From Nostoc sp. ATCC 53789 (GTDB lineage Bacteria > Cyanobacteriota > Cyanobacteriia > Cyanobacteriales > Nostocaceae), in assembly GCF_009873495.1 (NCBI RefSeq), contig NZ_CP046703.1, positions 1,736,001 to 1,800,000 on the forward strand: a DNA stretch of 64,000 bases, written 5' to 3'. Both the position numbers and the translations under genes were made by a program. Below the pieces are notes generated by a model. That model searched no databases, was not told where the DNA came from, and worked only from the letters and a program-made list of their open reading frames with translations. This document shows, in pieces, positions 8,386-16,121 of this stretch. Each line of letters starts with the position of its first letter. Position 1 is the stretch's first letter.

Positions 8386-9871
8386 TAAAAAAATTGATCG
8401 ACCCAGAATTTTAGTTTCTCTCAATTCTACCTGCGTACCAACTGGACAATGCGATTGTGATGGAGGGGATTGTGCCTGTGACTTATCCCCTTTAGCAGAA
8501 TTAGGCTCAGATATATCATTATCTCTGGGGATATTTGAGACAGAGTTTGTGATATCTCCCAATTCGCAAATAATTAATCTAGATGATAGTTACTCTATCT
8601 GTTATGGAACTAATCATAAAGTAGCAGTTCTAAATCAATCCGCATTATATTTACGAAATATATTTACAAAGCCTCATAAATTAGGTGATATTACAAAAGA
8701 GAATTTTCACATTAACCAAACAGACTTACAGACAGCTATTCAGGAACTATATCAAGCCCGTTTAATTGTTCCTAAAAATAATAGCTCATTTAACCTAAAT
8801 GAAATACCAGAAACTTTATCTGCATGGTTACATATCACCGATCGCTGTAACTTAAGATGTGACTACTGCTATCTTCCTCATTTAGCCAGGGATATGTCAA
8901 TAGATATAGGCAGAGCAGCTATTGAATCTACATTTCGCTCTGCTAGCTTAAATAATTACCGCCGCGTCAAACTAAAGTATGCCGGAGGAGAAGCATTATT
9001 ATGCTCTCCTTTAATTAAAGAACTGCATTTATATGCTCAATCACTTAGCAAAGAAAAAGGCATTATATTAGATGGAGTTGTTCTCAGTAATGGAACATTG
9101 ATTACGCCTGAGATTATCGAGATGCTTAAAATATTGAATCTGCGTCTCATGATTTCACTAGATGGATTATCAGATTTCCACAATATCCAACGAAACTACG
9201 CAGGCGGAAAGGGTTCATTTCAAGATGTTGAACGCGGTATTAAGATTGCTTTGCAAAATGGGCTGATACCCGATATTTCCATCACCATTAGCGGGCGCAA
9301 TGCAGAAGGATTATCCGATCTGATTGAATGGATATTAGAGCATAATCTGCCCTTTAGCTTAAACTTTTATCGTGAAAATGAACTGTCAGCTTCTTACGAA
9401 GACTTGCAACTAGAAGAATCTAGAATGATTCAAGGAATGTTAGCAGCATTCAAAGTTATTGAATTGAAATTACCTAATCGAAGCTTATTAGGTTCATTAG
9501 TTGATCGTGCTAATTTATCATCTCCTCATAAACGAACTTGTGGAGTTGGGCAAAGCTATCTTGTATTTGATTATCAAGGACAAATTGCCAAATGTCAGAT
9601 GCAGCTACATAAAACTATATCCTCTGTTGACGCTCAAGATCCTTTAACTGTTGTGCGACAAGATAAAACAGGTATTCAGAATTTATCTGTTGAGGAAAAA
9701 GAAGGCTGTCGTACATGTGAGTGGAAATACTGGTGTACGGGTGGTTGCTCTTTGGCTACGTTTAAGGCTACAGGTCGTTATGATATTCAATCTCCAAATT
9801 GCAATATTTATAAAGCTCTATATCCTGAAGCTCTCCGCTTAGAAGGCTTACGCCTTCTCAAATATACTTAA
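8378..9871 (+). CDS. Radical SAM/SPASM protein with Cys-rich N-terminus and RRE-like region
   Basis: A 497-residue protein read from the ATG at 8378; a GTG at 8354 is also in frame. It shows the radical SAM motif C157-x3-C161-x2-C164 (CNLRCDYC) and a C-terminal SPASM/twitch cluster set (Cys388, 406, 444, 447, 453, 457, 475). Residues 19-34 contain five Cys in CVPTGQCDCDGGDCAC. Residues about 70-132 look like a PqqD/RRE winged helix (KVAVLNQSALYLRNIF ... ELYQARLIV). SPASM proteins of this type usually modify ribosomal peptides or maturate enzymes. Here no separate precursor peptide is seen, and the Cys-rich head could be a metal site or a built-in substrate. It is the last gene of the protease/NTPase operon. 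Confidence 0.85.
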   Translation: MLSKKIDRPRILVSLNSTCVPTGQCDCDGGDCACDLSPLAELGSDISLSLGIFETEFVISPNSQIINLDDSYSICYGTNHKVAVLNQSALYLRNIFTKPHKLGDITKENFHINQTDLQTAIQELYQARLIVPKNNSSFNLNEIPETLSAWLHITDRCNLRCDYCYLPHLARDMSIDIGRAAIESTFRSASLNNYRRVKLKYAGGEALLCSPLIKELHLYAQSLSKEKGIILDGVVLSNGTLITPEIIEMLKILNLRLMISLDGLSDFHNIQRNYAGGKGSFQDVERGIKIALQNGLIPDISITISGRNAEGLSDLIEWILEHNLPFSLNFYRENELSASYEDLQLEESRMIQGMLAAFKVIELKLPNRSLLGSLVDRANLSSPHKRTCGVGQSYLVFDYQGQIAKCQMQLHKTISSVDAQDPLTVVRQDKTGIQNLSVEEKEGCRTCEWKYWCTGGCSLATFKATGRYDIQSPNCNIYKALYPEALRLEGLRLLKYT

Positions 9872-9893
9872 GTTAGCTAATTTCACTTCTTAC

Positions 9894-9963
9894 CTCTGTG
9901 TTCTCTGCGCCTCTGTGGTTAAATTAATTACTTTTTAACCGCAGAGGCACAGAAAACGCAGAG
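9894..9963. repeat. Large foldback, 29-bp arms (CTCTGTG...TTAACCGCAGAGG)
   Basis: The left arm 9894-9922 (CTCTGTGTTCTCTGCGCCTC...) and the right arm 9935-9963 are near-complementary and separated by 12 bp. This is a widespread cyanobacterial intergenic repeat; a decayed relative with GCAGAGGGGCG units is at 63700-63748 and a third variant lies inside the foldback at 28343. It sits just after the radical SAM gene and may end its transcript. Confidence 0.75.
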
Positions 9964-10123
9964 AGAAAAGAGATTTTACGAGTCAAATTGAAATTATAAG
10001 AATATATTTAGTTAGCTTATAACCGATAAAAGAAATTAAAATGCTGCTTTGAAGCAATTGTACTAATTTTGCTTCAAACTAAAAATATAGTAAACACCAA
10101 TTTTGAAATAAGGACGATTGCAC

Positions 10124-10288
10124 ATGAGTTTAATCGATGGTATATTACTGACGCTGCTAAATACTGTTGCTTGCCTTGCGCTGCCTAAATTGCTAGTAAT
10201 TCTGTCTGCAAAAAGCCAAAACACTTCACCATCGCGCTCTACTGCAACATCAAAAGATTCTAACTCTGAAATCCCCAGTTTTTCGTAA
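10124..10288 (+). CDS. Small single-pass membrane protein, 54 aa
   Basis: ATG at 10124 preceded by AAGGAC (10110-10115); stop at 10286. Residues 3-28 (LIDGILLTLLNTVACLALPK onwards) form one hydrophobic helix, followed by a Ser/Thr/Lys-rich tail. The N-terminal half is strongly similar to the protein at 1462. Conservation of the LID-x-ILLTLLN core in two separate loci, with diverged tails, supports a real gene rather than a chance frame. It lies 250 bp after the protease/NTPase/radical SAM operon on the same strand. Function unknown; a role as membrane anchor, toxin-like peptide or modified peptide are all open. Confidence 0.6.
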   Translation: MSLIDGILLTLLNTVACLALPKLLVILSAKSQNTSPSRSTATSKDSNSEIPSFS

Positions 10289-10423
10289 AATAAGCTGATT
10301 GTGTCTAGATATCGCTTTGATGAGGAGAAAATTTAGTTATTGGTGCAAAGCGATATCTTAAAGAAAGTTATGCACATTTTTTTCGGAAAATAACGAGTGT
10401 GCATATTTCTCCAAAATAAAATT

Positions 10424-10533
10424 TTATAGAGAAAAAAGCTGGTTTACAGTACAACGAAAACCAAGTAATAGAGAATAATTGTAGTATTACTACTAAATAA
10501 AGTTTTTAGCAGCTTGATTTGACTTTGTTACCG
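10424..10533 (-). pseudogene. Relic of a Uma2-family gene (3' end)
   Basis: Read on the minus strand this stretch translates, with one stop and one frameshift, to QSQIKLLKTLFSSNTTII / LLLGFRCTVNQLFSL, matching the C-terminus of the intact Uma2 gene at 11750 (NQLKLVETLFNSDNIISPLL and GFSCNVNQFFPV). The DNA similarity extends over about 110 bp. The MFS gene lies exactly between the relic and the intact copy, so duplication or insertion is implied. Confidence 0.75.
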
Positions 10534-10543
10534 CGATTTTTTG

Positions 10544-11737
10544 TTATTCTTTATTTATTTTTACTGTAATTTTTTTAGGTCTGACGATAATAAAAAATCC
10601 GAGCAAAGTAAAAACTAACATTTGCCAAGTCACCAAATTCCAGCCACCAAGATTCCAACATAATAGACCAATACTAGTACCTACGGAACCGCCGATAAAA
10701 TAGATAGTTATGTAAACTGTGTTGATTCGACTATTCGATTGAGCATCAAGAGTGTATATCCTTGCGACATTGGTGACTTGGATTGCCTGCACACCTACAT
10801 CTAGTAACAATACAGCAACAGCGATCGCGATCGCTGAACTAGAAGCAATTTTAGCAATTACTAAACTTGCAATCACGAGCGATACAGCAATTGTCAAGGA
10901 ACGTTGCGAGTTCCCTCGATCGGCTAGTTTACCAAAAACTGGAGCCATCAATGCACCTGCGATCGCCACAAAGCCATACATCCCAATTGTGTCAGATTGA
11001 AAATTGAAAGGCGCTCCGCTTAAATGGAAAGTCAATGTTGTCCAAAATGAGCAAAATACACCAAATAATAACCCACCAATTAAAGACGCTTCTCTTAACA
11101 AAGAAAAGCGTTTGAATTGTTGAATTGTTGAGCTTAATAATTCCAAATAATAACCGTTAAATTGATTTTTGACATTAGGTAAATATATATTTAGTAAGAC
11201 AGTAACAATTAAAACCATTCCTGCCGAAAATCCATATACATAACGCCAATTCAACCATTCAGCAATATATCCACTAAAAACCCTTGCTCCTAAAACTCCA
11301 ATTAATATACCAGTAAAAATGTAGCCTACAGTTTTACCTGTAGTTACTCTATCTATACTTGCGGCTAAGGGAAGAATAACCTGAGCCGATACTGTCGCAA
11401 TCCCAATCGCTACACTCAATATCCACACTTCGATGATATTTTGTGAAAACGTCATGAGTATCAACAAAAAAAACAAACATATCAGTAAAGAAAGAATTAA
11501 CTTTTTCTTGTTGATTTTATCGCCCAATGGGATTAAAAAGAAAAGCCCAAAACCGTAACCAACTTGCGAAAGCACAGATATGCTACCCACTTCGCCTTCA
11601 CCGACTCGAAAAGAAGATGCAATATCTTTGAGGATTGGCTGATTATAATAAATGTTGGCAACACAGACACCAGATGCGATCGCCATAATCAGTATCTGGA
11701 CTTTAGTTAATCCGCTACTTGAGATTTGTTTTTCCAT
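10544..11737 (-). CDS. MFS family exporter
   Basis: A 397-residue membrane protein with about 12 hydrophobic helices and no signal peptide. The first helices carry the MFS loop pattern (IPLGDKINKKKLIL, motif A-like, after helix 2), repeated after the central loop as GKLADRGNSQRSL. It resembles the drug/metabolite exporter branch with the N-terminal NIYYNQPILKDIA segment found in YgaY-type transporters. Substrate not predictable. It starts 12 bp after the stop of the Uma2 gene (11750), so the two are probably cotranscribed. Its 3' end abuts a Uma2 relic, suggesting that it was inserted between duplicated Uma2 ends. Confidence 0.87.
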   Translation of the reverse strand: MEKQISSSGLTKVQILIMAIASGVCVANIYYNQPILKDIASSFRVGEGEVGSISVLSQVGYGFGLFFLIPLGDKINKKKLILSLLICLFFLLILMTFSQNIIEVWILSVAIGIATVSAQVILPLAASIDRVTTGKTVGYIFTGILIGVLGARVFSGYIAEWLNWRYVYGFSAGMVLIVTVLLNIYLPNVKNQFNGYYLELLSSTIQQFKRFSLLREASLIGGLLFGVFCSFWTTLTFHLSGAPFNFQSDTIGMYGFVAIAGALMAPVFGKLADRGNSQRSLTIAVSLVIASLVIAKIASSSAIAIAVAVLLLDVGVQAIQVTNVARIYTLDAQSNSRINTVYITIYFIGGSVGTSIGLLCWNLGGWNLVTWQMLVFTLLGFFIIVRPKKITVKINKE

Positions 11738-11749
11738 TCAACCTAAAAT

Positions 11750-12322
11750 TTATACAGGAAAAAACTGGTTTACATTACAGCTAAAACCAGGTAATAGCGG
11801 AGAAATTATATTATCACTATTAAACAAAGTTTCTACCAATTTAAGTTGGTTTTGTTCGCGCCGATAGACCTCTAGTTTTGGCGATCGCCAATCAGCAATC
11901 CAATATTCTTTTACTCCTCTGGAAGAATAAAGTTTAAGTTTAGCTTCTTTATCTCGTCTTTGATCTTCGTTGCTAGCAGACAAGACTTCGACTACTAAAT
12001 CTGGTGCGCCAGTTAAATGTCCCGCTTCATCCAACATTACCGCCAAGGTTTCCTTTGTAGCCCAAACTACATCAGGAATCACATTATCTGATTCTGAAAA
12101 CAAAACGCCGGGGTTGATTACAGCTTCTCCTAAACCAGTAGACTCTGACCAAACATCAAGTTGTCCGAAAATTCGCCCACAAGTTTGCTGATGTTTAAAG
12201 TGAGGTGTCCTACTCATGAATAATTCTCCATCAACTATCTCGTAGCGCGTCCCCTCATTTTCTGGTAATAATTCCACATCATGAGTTGTCCAGCGTACTC
12301 CTGTATTAAGCATCTGACTCAT
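11750..12322 (-). CDS. Uma2 family putative endonuclease
   Basis: A 190-residue single-domain protein of the Uma2 (former DUF820) family with a PD-(D/E)xK nuclease fold. Visible are the family segments YEIVDGELFM, VIPDVVWA, GAPDLVVEVLSASNEDQRRD (acidic residues and the catalytic-type Glu) and the closing KLKLYSSRGVKEYWIADW. The family is greatly expanded in cyanobacteria; its biological role is not established. Four Uma2-related sequences occur in this window (also at 36180, 61852 and the relic at 10424). The start ATG at 12322 is preceded by AGGAG (12327-12331 on the opposite strand). Confidence 0.87.
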   Translation of the reverse strand: MSQMLNTGVRWTTHDVELLPENEGTRYEIVDGELFMSRTPHFKHQQTCGRIFGQLDVWSESTGLGEAVINPGVLFSESDNVIPDVVWATKETLAVMLDEAGHLTGAPDLVVEVLSASNEDQRRDKEAKLKLYSSRGVKEYWIADWRSPKLEVYRREQNQLKLVETLFNSDNIISPLLPGFSCNVNQFFPV

Positions 12323-12416
12323 TAGGTAACTCCTTTAATCTTGCTTTTGTATTTTAATAAAATAGAATTCAGCATTCATACTAATTGATTCTGTATTCTG
12401 TGTTCTTCTTCAATCA

Positions 12417-14576
12417 TCACTTGCGATTGTCACGCCGCCACTTACACCGTACTAAGCGAATTTCATCAAAAGTGTAGCTTTCACCTAATTGTTCTTTAAT
12501 GGGAGTGAGGGAAATGTCACCGAGTACTTCTAAAACTTGCCAAATTTTTTGTTGATGTTCTAAAGGTACTAATTGATTTAAATCAACTGGCTGATTTTTC
12601 TCAATTAGTTTTTCTAAATGATTGCTAACTGTTGCCGGACTAAGATTCCGCTTTTTGGCAATTTGAGCAATATTTAAACCTTGTTGATGTAATTGTAATG
12701 TTTGTAATTCGGTGTAAGAAGAAGATGATTTGGGAGAGGATACGGAAGTAGCAGATTTATTTTGCAAACCTTTTTCTTGGCGGTAGGCGCGAATTTCTGT
12801 AATAAACTTTTCGCCATATTGAGCGAGTTTATGACTACCAACACCAGAAAGTTTGGCAAATTCAGTTAAGTTTTGGGGTTGCACCTGTACCATCAATTTT
12901 AAAGTGGAATCGTGGAAGATGACGTAAGGTGGTACAGATTGCTCATCAGCCAATTCTTTACGTAGCGATCGCAACTTCTGTAATAATATTTCTGCTTCTT
13001 CTGCTTTTTCACTCCCCTGTTCCCAGGTAATCTTTTGGACTGTGGTTATAGCTAGGGAAACTGTGCGTTGTTTTCGCATTACTTCCCAACTGTGGGCATT
13101 TAGTTTTAAAACTGAGTAACCATCGCTAGTTTGTTCTATTAACCCTTGATGTAAAAGCGATCGCCCCAACATTCGCCATTCATCTAGAGTTCTATCTTTA
13201 CCGATACCATAAGTAGAAAGTTTATCGTGTTCGTACTGGAGAATTTTGTCTTTTTTTGCTCCCCGCAACACATCAATTATGTGTAGCATCCCAAATCTTT
13301 CTTTGCAACGCGCCACACAAGATAAAAACTTCATGGCTTCAACTGTCCAATCTTGCATGGGTTTGGGATGACGACAATTGTCACAGTTACCGCAATTCCC
13401 AGGAAACCTTTCGCCAAAATAACCCAATTGAATCGTTCGCCGACAATCAGTGCCTTCAGCGTAATCGATCATCTGCCGCAGTTGTTGTTTAGCAATCAAC
13501 TGTTCTTGAGGGTCAGTTTTTTGATCGATACTCCATTCAATTGTTTTAACATCACCAAAGCTGAAAAATATTGTACAGCGAGATGGTTCTCCGTCTCTAC
13601 CTGCCCTACCCGATTCTTGATAATAACTTTCTATATTTCTAGGCATATCAAAGTGAACTACCAGCCGCACATCGGGTTTATTAATTCCCATACCAAAGGC
13701 GACTGTTGCCACCATCACCCGGACATCATCTCGAATAAATCGCGTTTGATTACTACTACGTTCCTCATCAGTTAATCCGGCATGATAAGGCAGAACACCA
13801 ATCTTATCATTTTGCAGTTTAAAAGTTAGTTCATCAACTTTTTTACGAGTTAAAGAATAAATAATTGTCGAACCTTCAGTTTCTCGAATTAGTTCTAATA
13901 ATTCAGCGTAAGCATATTTAGTTTTAGGACGAACTTCGTAATAAAGATTTTCACGGTTAAAACTAGCAAGATGGATGCTTGGTTGCTTTAATCCTAATTG
14001 TTGAATGATATCACTACGGACGCGATCGGTTGCTGTGGCGGTGAGAGCGACGGTAGGAACATCAGGATAGCGTTTCCGCAGAGATTTCAACTGGCGATAT
14101 TCTGGACGAAAGTCATGTCCCCATTCCGAAACGCAGTGCGCTTCATCAATAGCGAAGCTAGAAATACCGATTTTTTCTTTAACTAAATCGAGAAATGGGA
14201 GAAACCTTTCACTGAGGAGACGTTCTGGGGCGACGTATAGTAATTTTACTTTACCACTGAGGATAGCTTCTTCCCGCGATCGCACCTTGTAAGCATTCAA
14301 ACTGCTATTGAGAAATGTCGCGTTAATATTATTATTTCGCAGTGCTTCTACTTGGTCTTGCATCAAAGCAATTAACGGCGACACCACCACCGTTAATCCA
14401 TTTTTTAACAATGCTGGTAGTTGAAAACACAGAGATTTTCCCCCACCAGTCGGCATCACAACCATTAAATCTCGATTTTGCAGCGCATCTTCGATAATTT
14501 GCCGTTGTCCGGGGCGGAATCTGTCGTAACCGAAGTGATATTTTAGCGCTTGTTCGAGATGGGGATACTGAAGCAT
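12417..14576 (-). CDS. recQ: ATP-dependent DNA helicase RecQ
   Basis: A 719-residue RecQ with all expected parts: Walker A MPTGGGKSLCFQLPAL, DEAH box AIDEAHCVSEWGHDFRPEY, helicase C-domain with HFDMPRNIESYYQESGRAGRDGE, a zinc-binding cysteine set (DCRRTIQ...CGNCDNC), a winged-helix domain, and an HRDC domain (QPQNLTEFAKLSGVGSHKLA). An additional C-terminal helix-turn-helix (LNIAQIAKKRNLSPATVSNH) completes the long bacterial form. It unwinds recombination and replication intermediates. The start ATG at 14576 is followed by the typical HLEQALKYHFGYDRFRPGQ segment. The gene stands alone: upstream and downstream spacers hold only repeats. Confidence 0.96.
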   Translation of the reverse strand: MLQYPHLEQALKYHFGYDRFRPGQRQIIEDALQNRDLMVVMPTGGGKSLCFQLPALLKNGLTVVVSPLIALMQDQVEALRNNNINATFLNSSLNAYKVRSREEAILSGKVKLLYVAPERLLSERFLPFLDLVKEKIGISSFAIDEAHCVSEWGHDFRPEYRQLKSLRKRYPDVPTVALTATATDRVRSDIIQQLGLKQPSIHLASFNRENLYYEVRPKTKYAYAELLELIRETEGSTIIYSLTRKKVDELTFKLQNDKIGVLPYHAGLTDEERSSNQTRFIRDDVRVMVATVAFGMGINKPDVRLVVHFDMPRNIESYYQESGRAGRDGEPSRCTIFFSFGDVKTIEWSIDQKTDPQEQLIAKQQLRQMIDYAEGTDCRRTIQLGYFGERFPGNCGNCDNCRHPKPMQDWTVEAMKFLSCVARCKERFGMLHIIDVLRGAKKDKILQYEHDKLSTYGIGKDRTLDEWRMLGRSLLHQGLIEQTSDGYSVLKLNAHSWEVMRKQRTVSLAITTVQKITWEQGSEKAEEAEILLQKLRSLRKELADEQSVPPYVIFHDSTLKLMVQVQPQNLTEFAKLSGVGSHKLAQYGEKFITEIRAYRQEKGLQNKSATSVSSPKSSSSYTELQTLQLHQQGLNIAQIAKKRNLSPATVSNHLEKLIEKNQPVDLNQLVPLEHQQKIWQVLEVLGDISLTPIKEQLGESYTFDEIRLVRCKWRRDNRK

Positions 14577-14779
14577 AGCGATCGCTTTTTCGGGGGCTGT
14601 CTGCGTGAGTAGTTATGAAGATATCAGGATTTTAACTCACATCATCGGCAGCTTTGGTCACACCTGCATTTCTATTGGCGATGTCTACGACGGGCTACGC
14701 CTACGCTTGATTTTCAAGATTGTCGCTACAAGATTAGCGATCGCACTTATACATATCCACCTGTTCCTCTGAATTATCT

Positions 14780-15808
14780 TCACAAAGTTGGGTAAACAGT
14801 ATCTCCAGCTTTATGTAAGTTGATCTGGTGTCCTCTGTTTATTCTAACTTTGGTATCTGTCGGAAATAGCAAGTTCGCAGCTACATCCTGTTGCCGAGTG
14901 TCAGGGAAGTCCAATGCGATCAGTGTCCGTACATGCGAGGGTGGCATCCAATTCGGAAACATGGTACTACTTTTTGTGGCAGTACCATTACTCCAGCGCC
15001 ACATCAGATTGTGGACTTTAGTCGCGGAACCTTGAATGCTCACTTGCTGAATACCATTTGGTAGGCCACCGTTGGTATAAGCATGAAGACCTACAGGACT
15101 GGCTGGGTTTGGTAATCCACCGCTAACCGGTAGCGCATTAAAAATGTGCCCATCGAGGTTGGCTTTAATGTTGTTGCCCAAAAGAGCAATGGTTTTTTGT
15201 GCCCTAGCCCCTCTTCTATGCTTATCACCTCTTTTTTGCTCATTTTTTACAGTTTGAATCATCCCCTGTAAAGCCCCACCATTTTGCTGCACCATCGGCT
15301 TCATTTGCAATTCTTCTTCCTCTTCAGGCAAAGACTCGCGCTGAAGTTTATCGCTCTGTGGCTGATGAATACTTTGCACAACCTGACGTGCTGTTTCGTC
15401 TGCCTCTTGCTCGTACTTATCTCCAGGTTCCCCAATTGTTAGCTTTGCCTGAATTGGTGCTGCTATATTTGGTTTTCTTAGTGGAATATTGGCAAAGTTA
15501 TGACCAAATCGAGTTGCGTGTTCCAGTCGAGAATTCAATAATCCATCCATCTTGGCTTGCAGCACAGTCAGCCGTTCCTGTCCCTCTGGCGTAATCTTGC
15601 CATATTTTGCTTGTAATTCCAGTCCAGTTGCCTCAATACTTTGTTCTGCAAAGGTAATATCCTCTATGTCTGTTTCTGTCACTGGTGCAACTGATGCTTT
15701 TTGAACTTGGCTACCAAACGGTCTATAGGCCAATTTAGGATTTTGTTCTGCTGCATGGGAATTGCTATTGATAGATGAGAAAGTCTTTGACAATTTCTTA
15801 TTCTGCAT
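14780..15808 (-). CDS. eCIS-effector-like protein with EndoU-like C-terminal domain
   Basis: A 342-residue protein in two parts. The N-terminal ~170 residues match the leader region of cyanobacterial eCIS-associated (DUF4157 context) proteins: an FGHNFANIPL segment, LTIGEPGDKYEQEADETARQ and an acidic LPEEEEELQMKP stretch. The DUF4157 core with its HExxH motif is absent. Instead residues about 212-342 resemble the EndoU RNase toxin fold: His221 (DGHIFNALP), His242 (GLHAY), Lys279 followed by SSTMFPNWMPPSHVRTLI, and a C-terminal DTVYPTL. In the family, two His and one Lys are catalytic. I infer a cargo or effector for an extracellular contractile injection system. No immunity-like gene lies beside it and no eCIS structural genes are in the window. 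Confidence 0.65.
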   Translation of the reverse strand: MQNKKLSKTFSSINSNSHAAEQNPKLAYRPFGSQVQKASVAPVTETDIEDITFAEQSIEATGLELQAKYGKITPEGQERLTVLQAKMDGLLNSRLEHATRFGHNFANIPLRKPNIAAPIQAKLTIGEPGDKYEQEADETARQVVQSIHQPQSDKLQRESLPEEEEELQMKPMVQQNGGALQGMIQTVKNEQKRGDKHRRGARAQKTIALLGNNIKANLDGHIFNALPVSGGLPNPASPVGLHAYTNGGLPNGIQQVSIQGSATKVHNLMWRWSNGTATKSSTMFPNWMPPSHVRTLIALDFPDTRQQDVAANLLFPTDTKVRINRGHQINLHKAGDTVYPTL

Positions 15809-16121
15809 TGTTTTTAGAAGTTATTAATTTGCACTTAACCAGGTATTGAGCTTTCGGTCTACTGAAATTGGGTAATAATTTTATCGAAAGAAACATATAT
15901 TTAGTACTGCATAAAATTATTTTATTAATTGGCAAATATATTCATCTATCCACAGATACAGAGTTCCATTTCACCAATGCAAATTTCATTAATAAGTTGA
16001 AAATATTTTAATTCGTATCGTCCAAAAAATAAATCTCTTGTGGGGTGATGGTAATCTTGCCATTAGCTGTGCAAATTAAATGCACGACAGCTTACTACAA
16101 AATTCAAAATTCAAAATTTAG
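15809..16121. other. Gene-free spacer upstream of the eCIS-effector-like gene
   Basis: About 310 AT-rich bases. I see no frame with a plausible start, no strong hairpin and no recognisable repeat except a short AAAATTCAAAATTCAAAATT run at 16100-16119. It presumably holds the promoter of the 14780-15808 gene. Confidence 0.5.
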
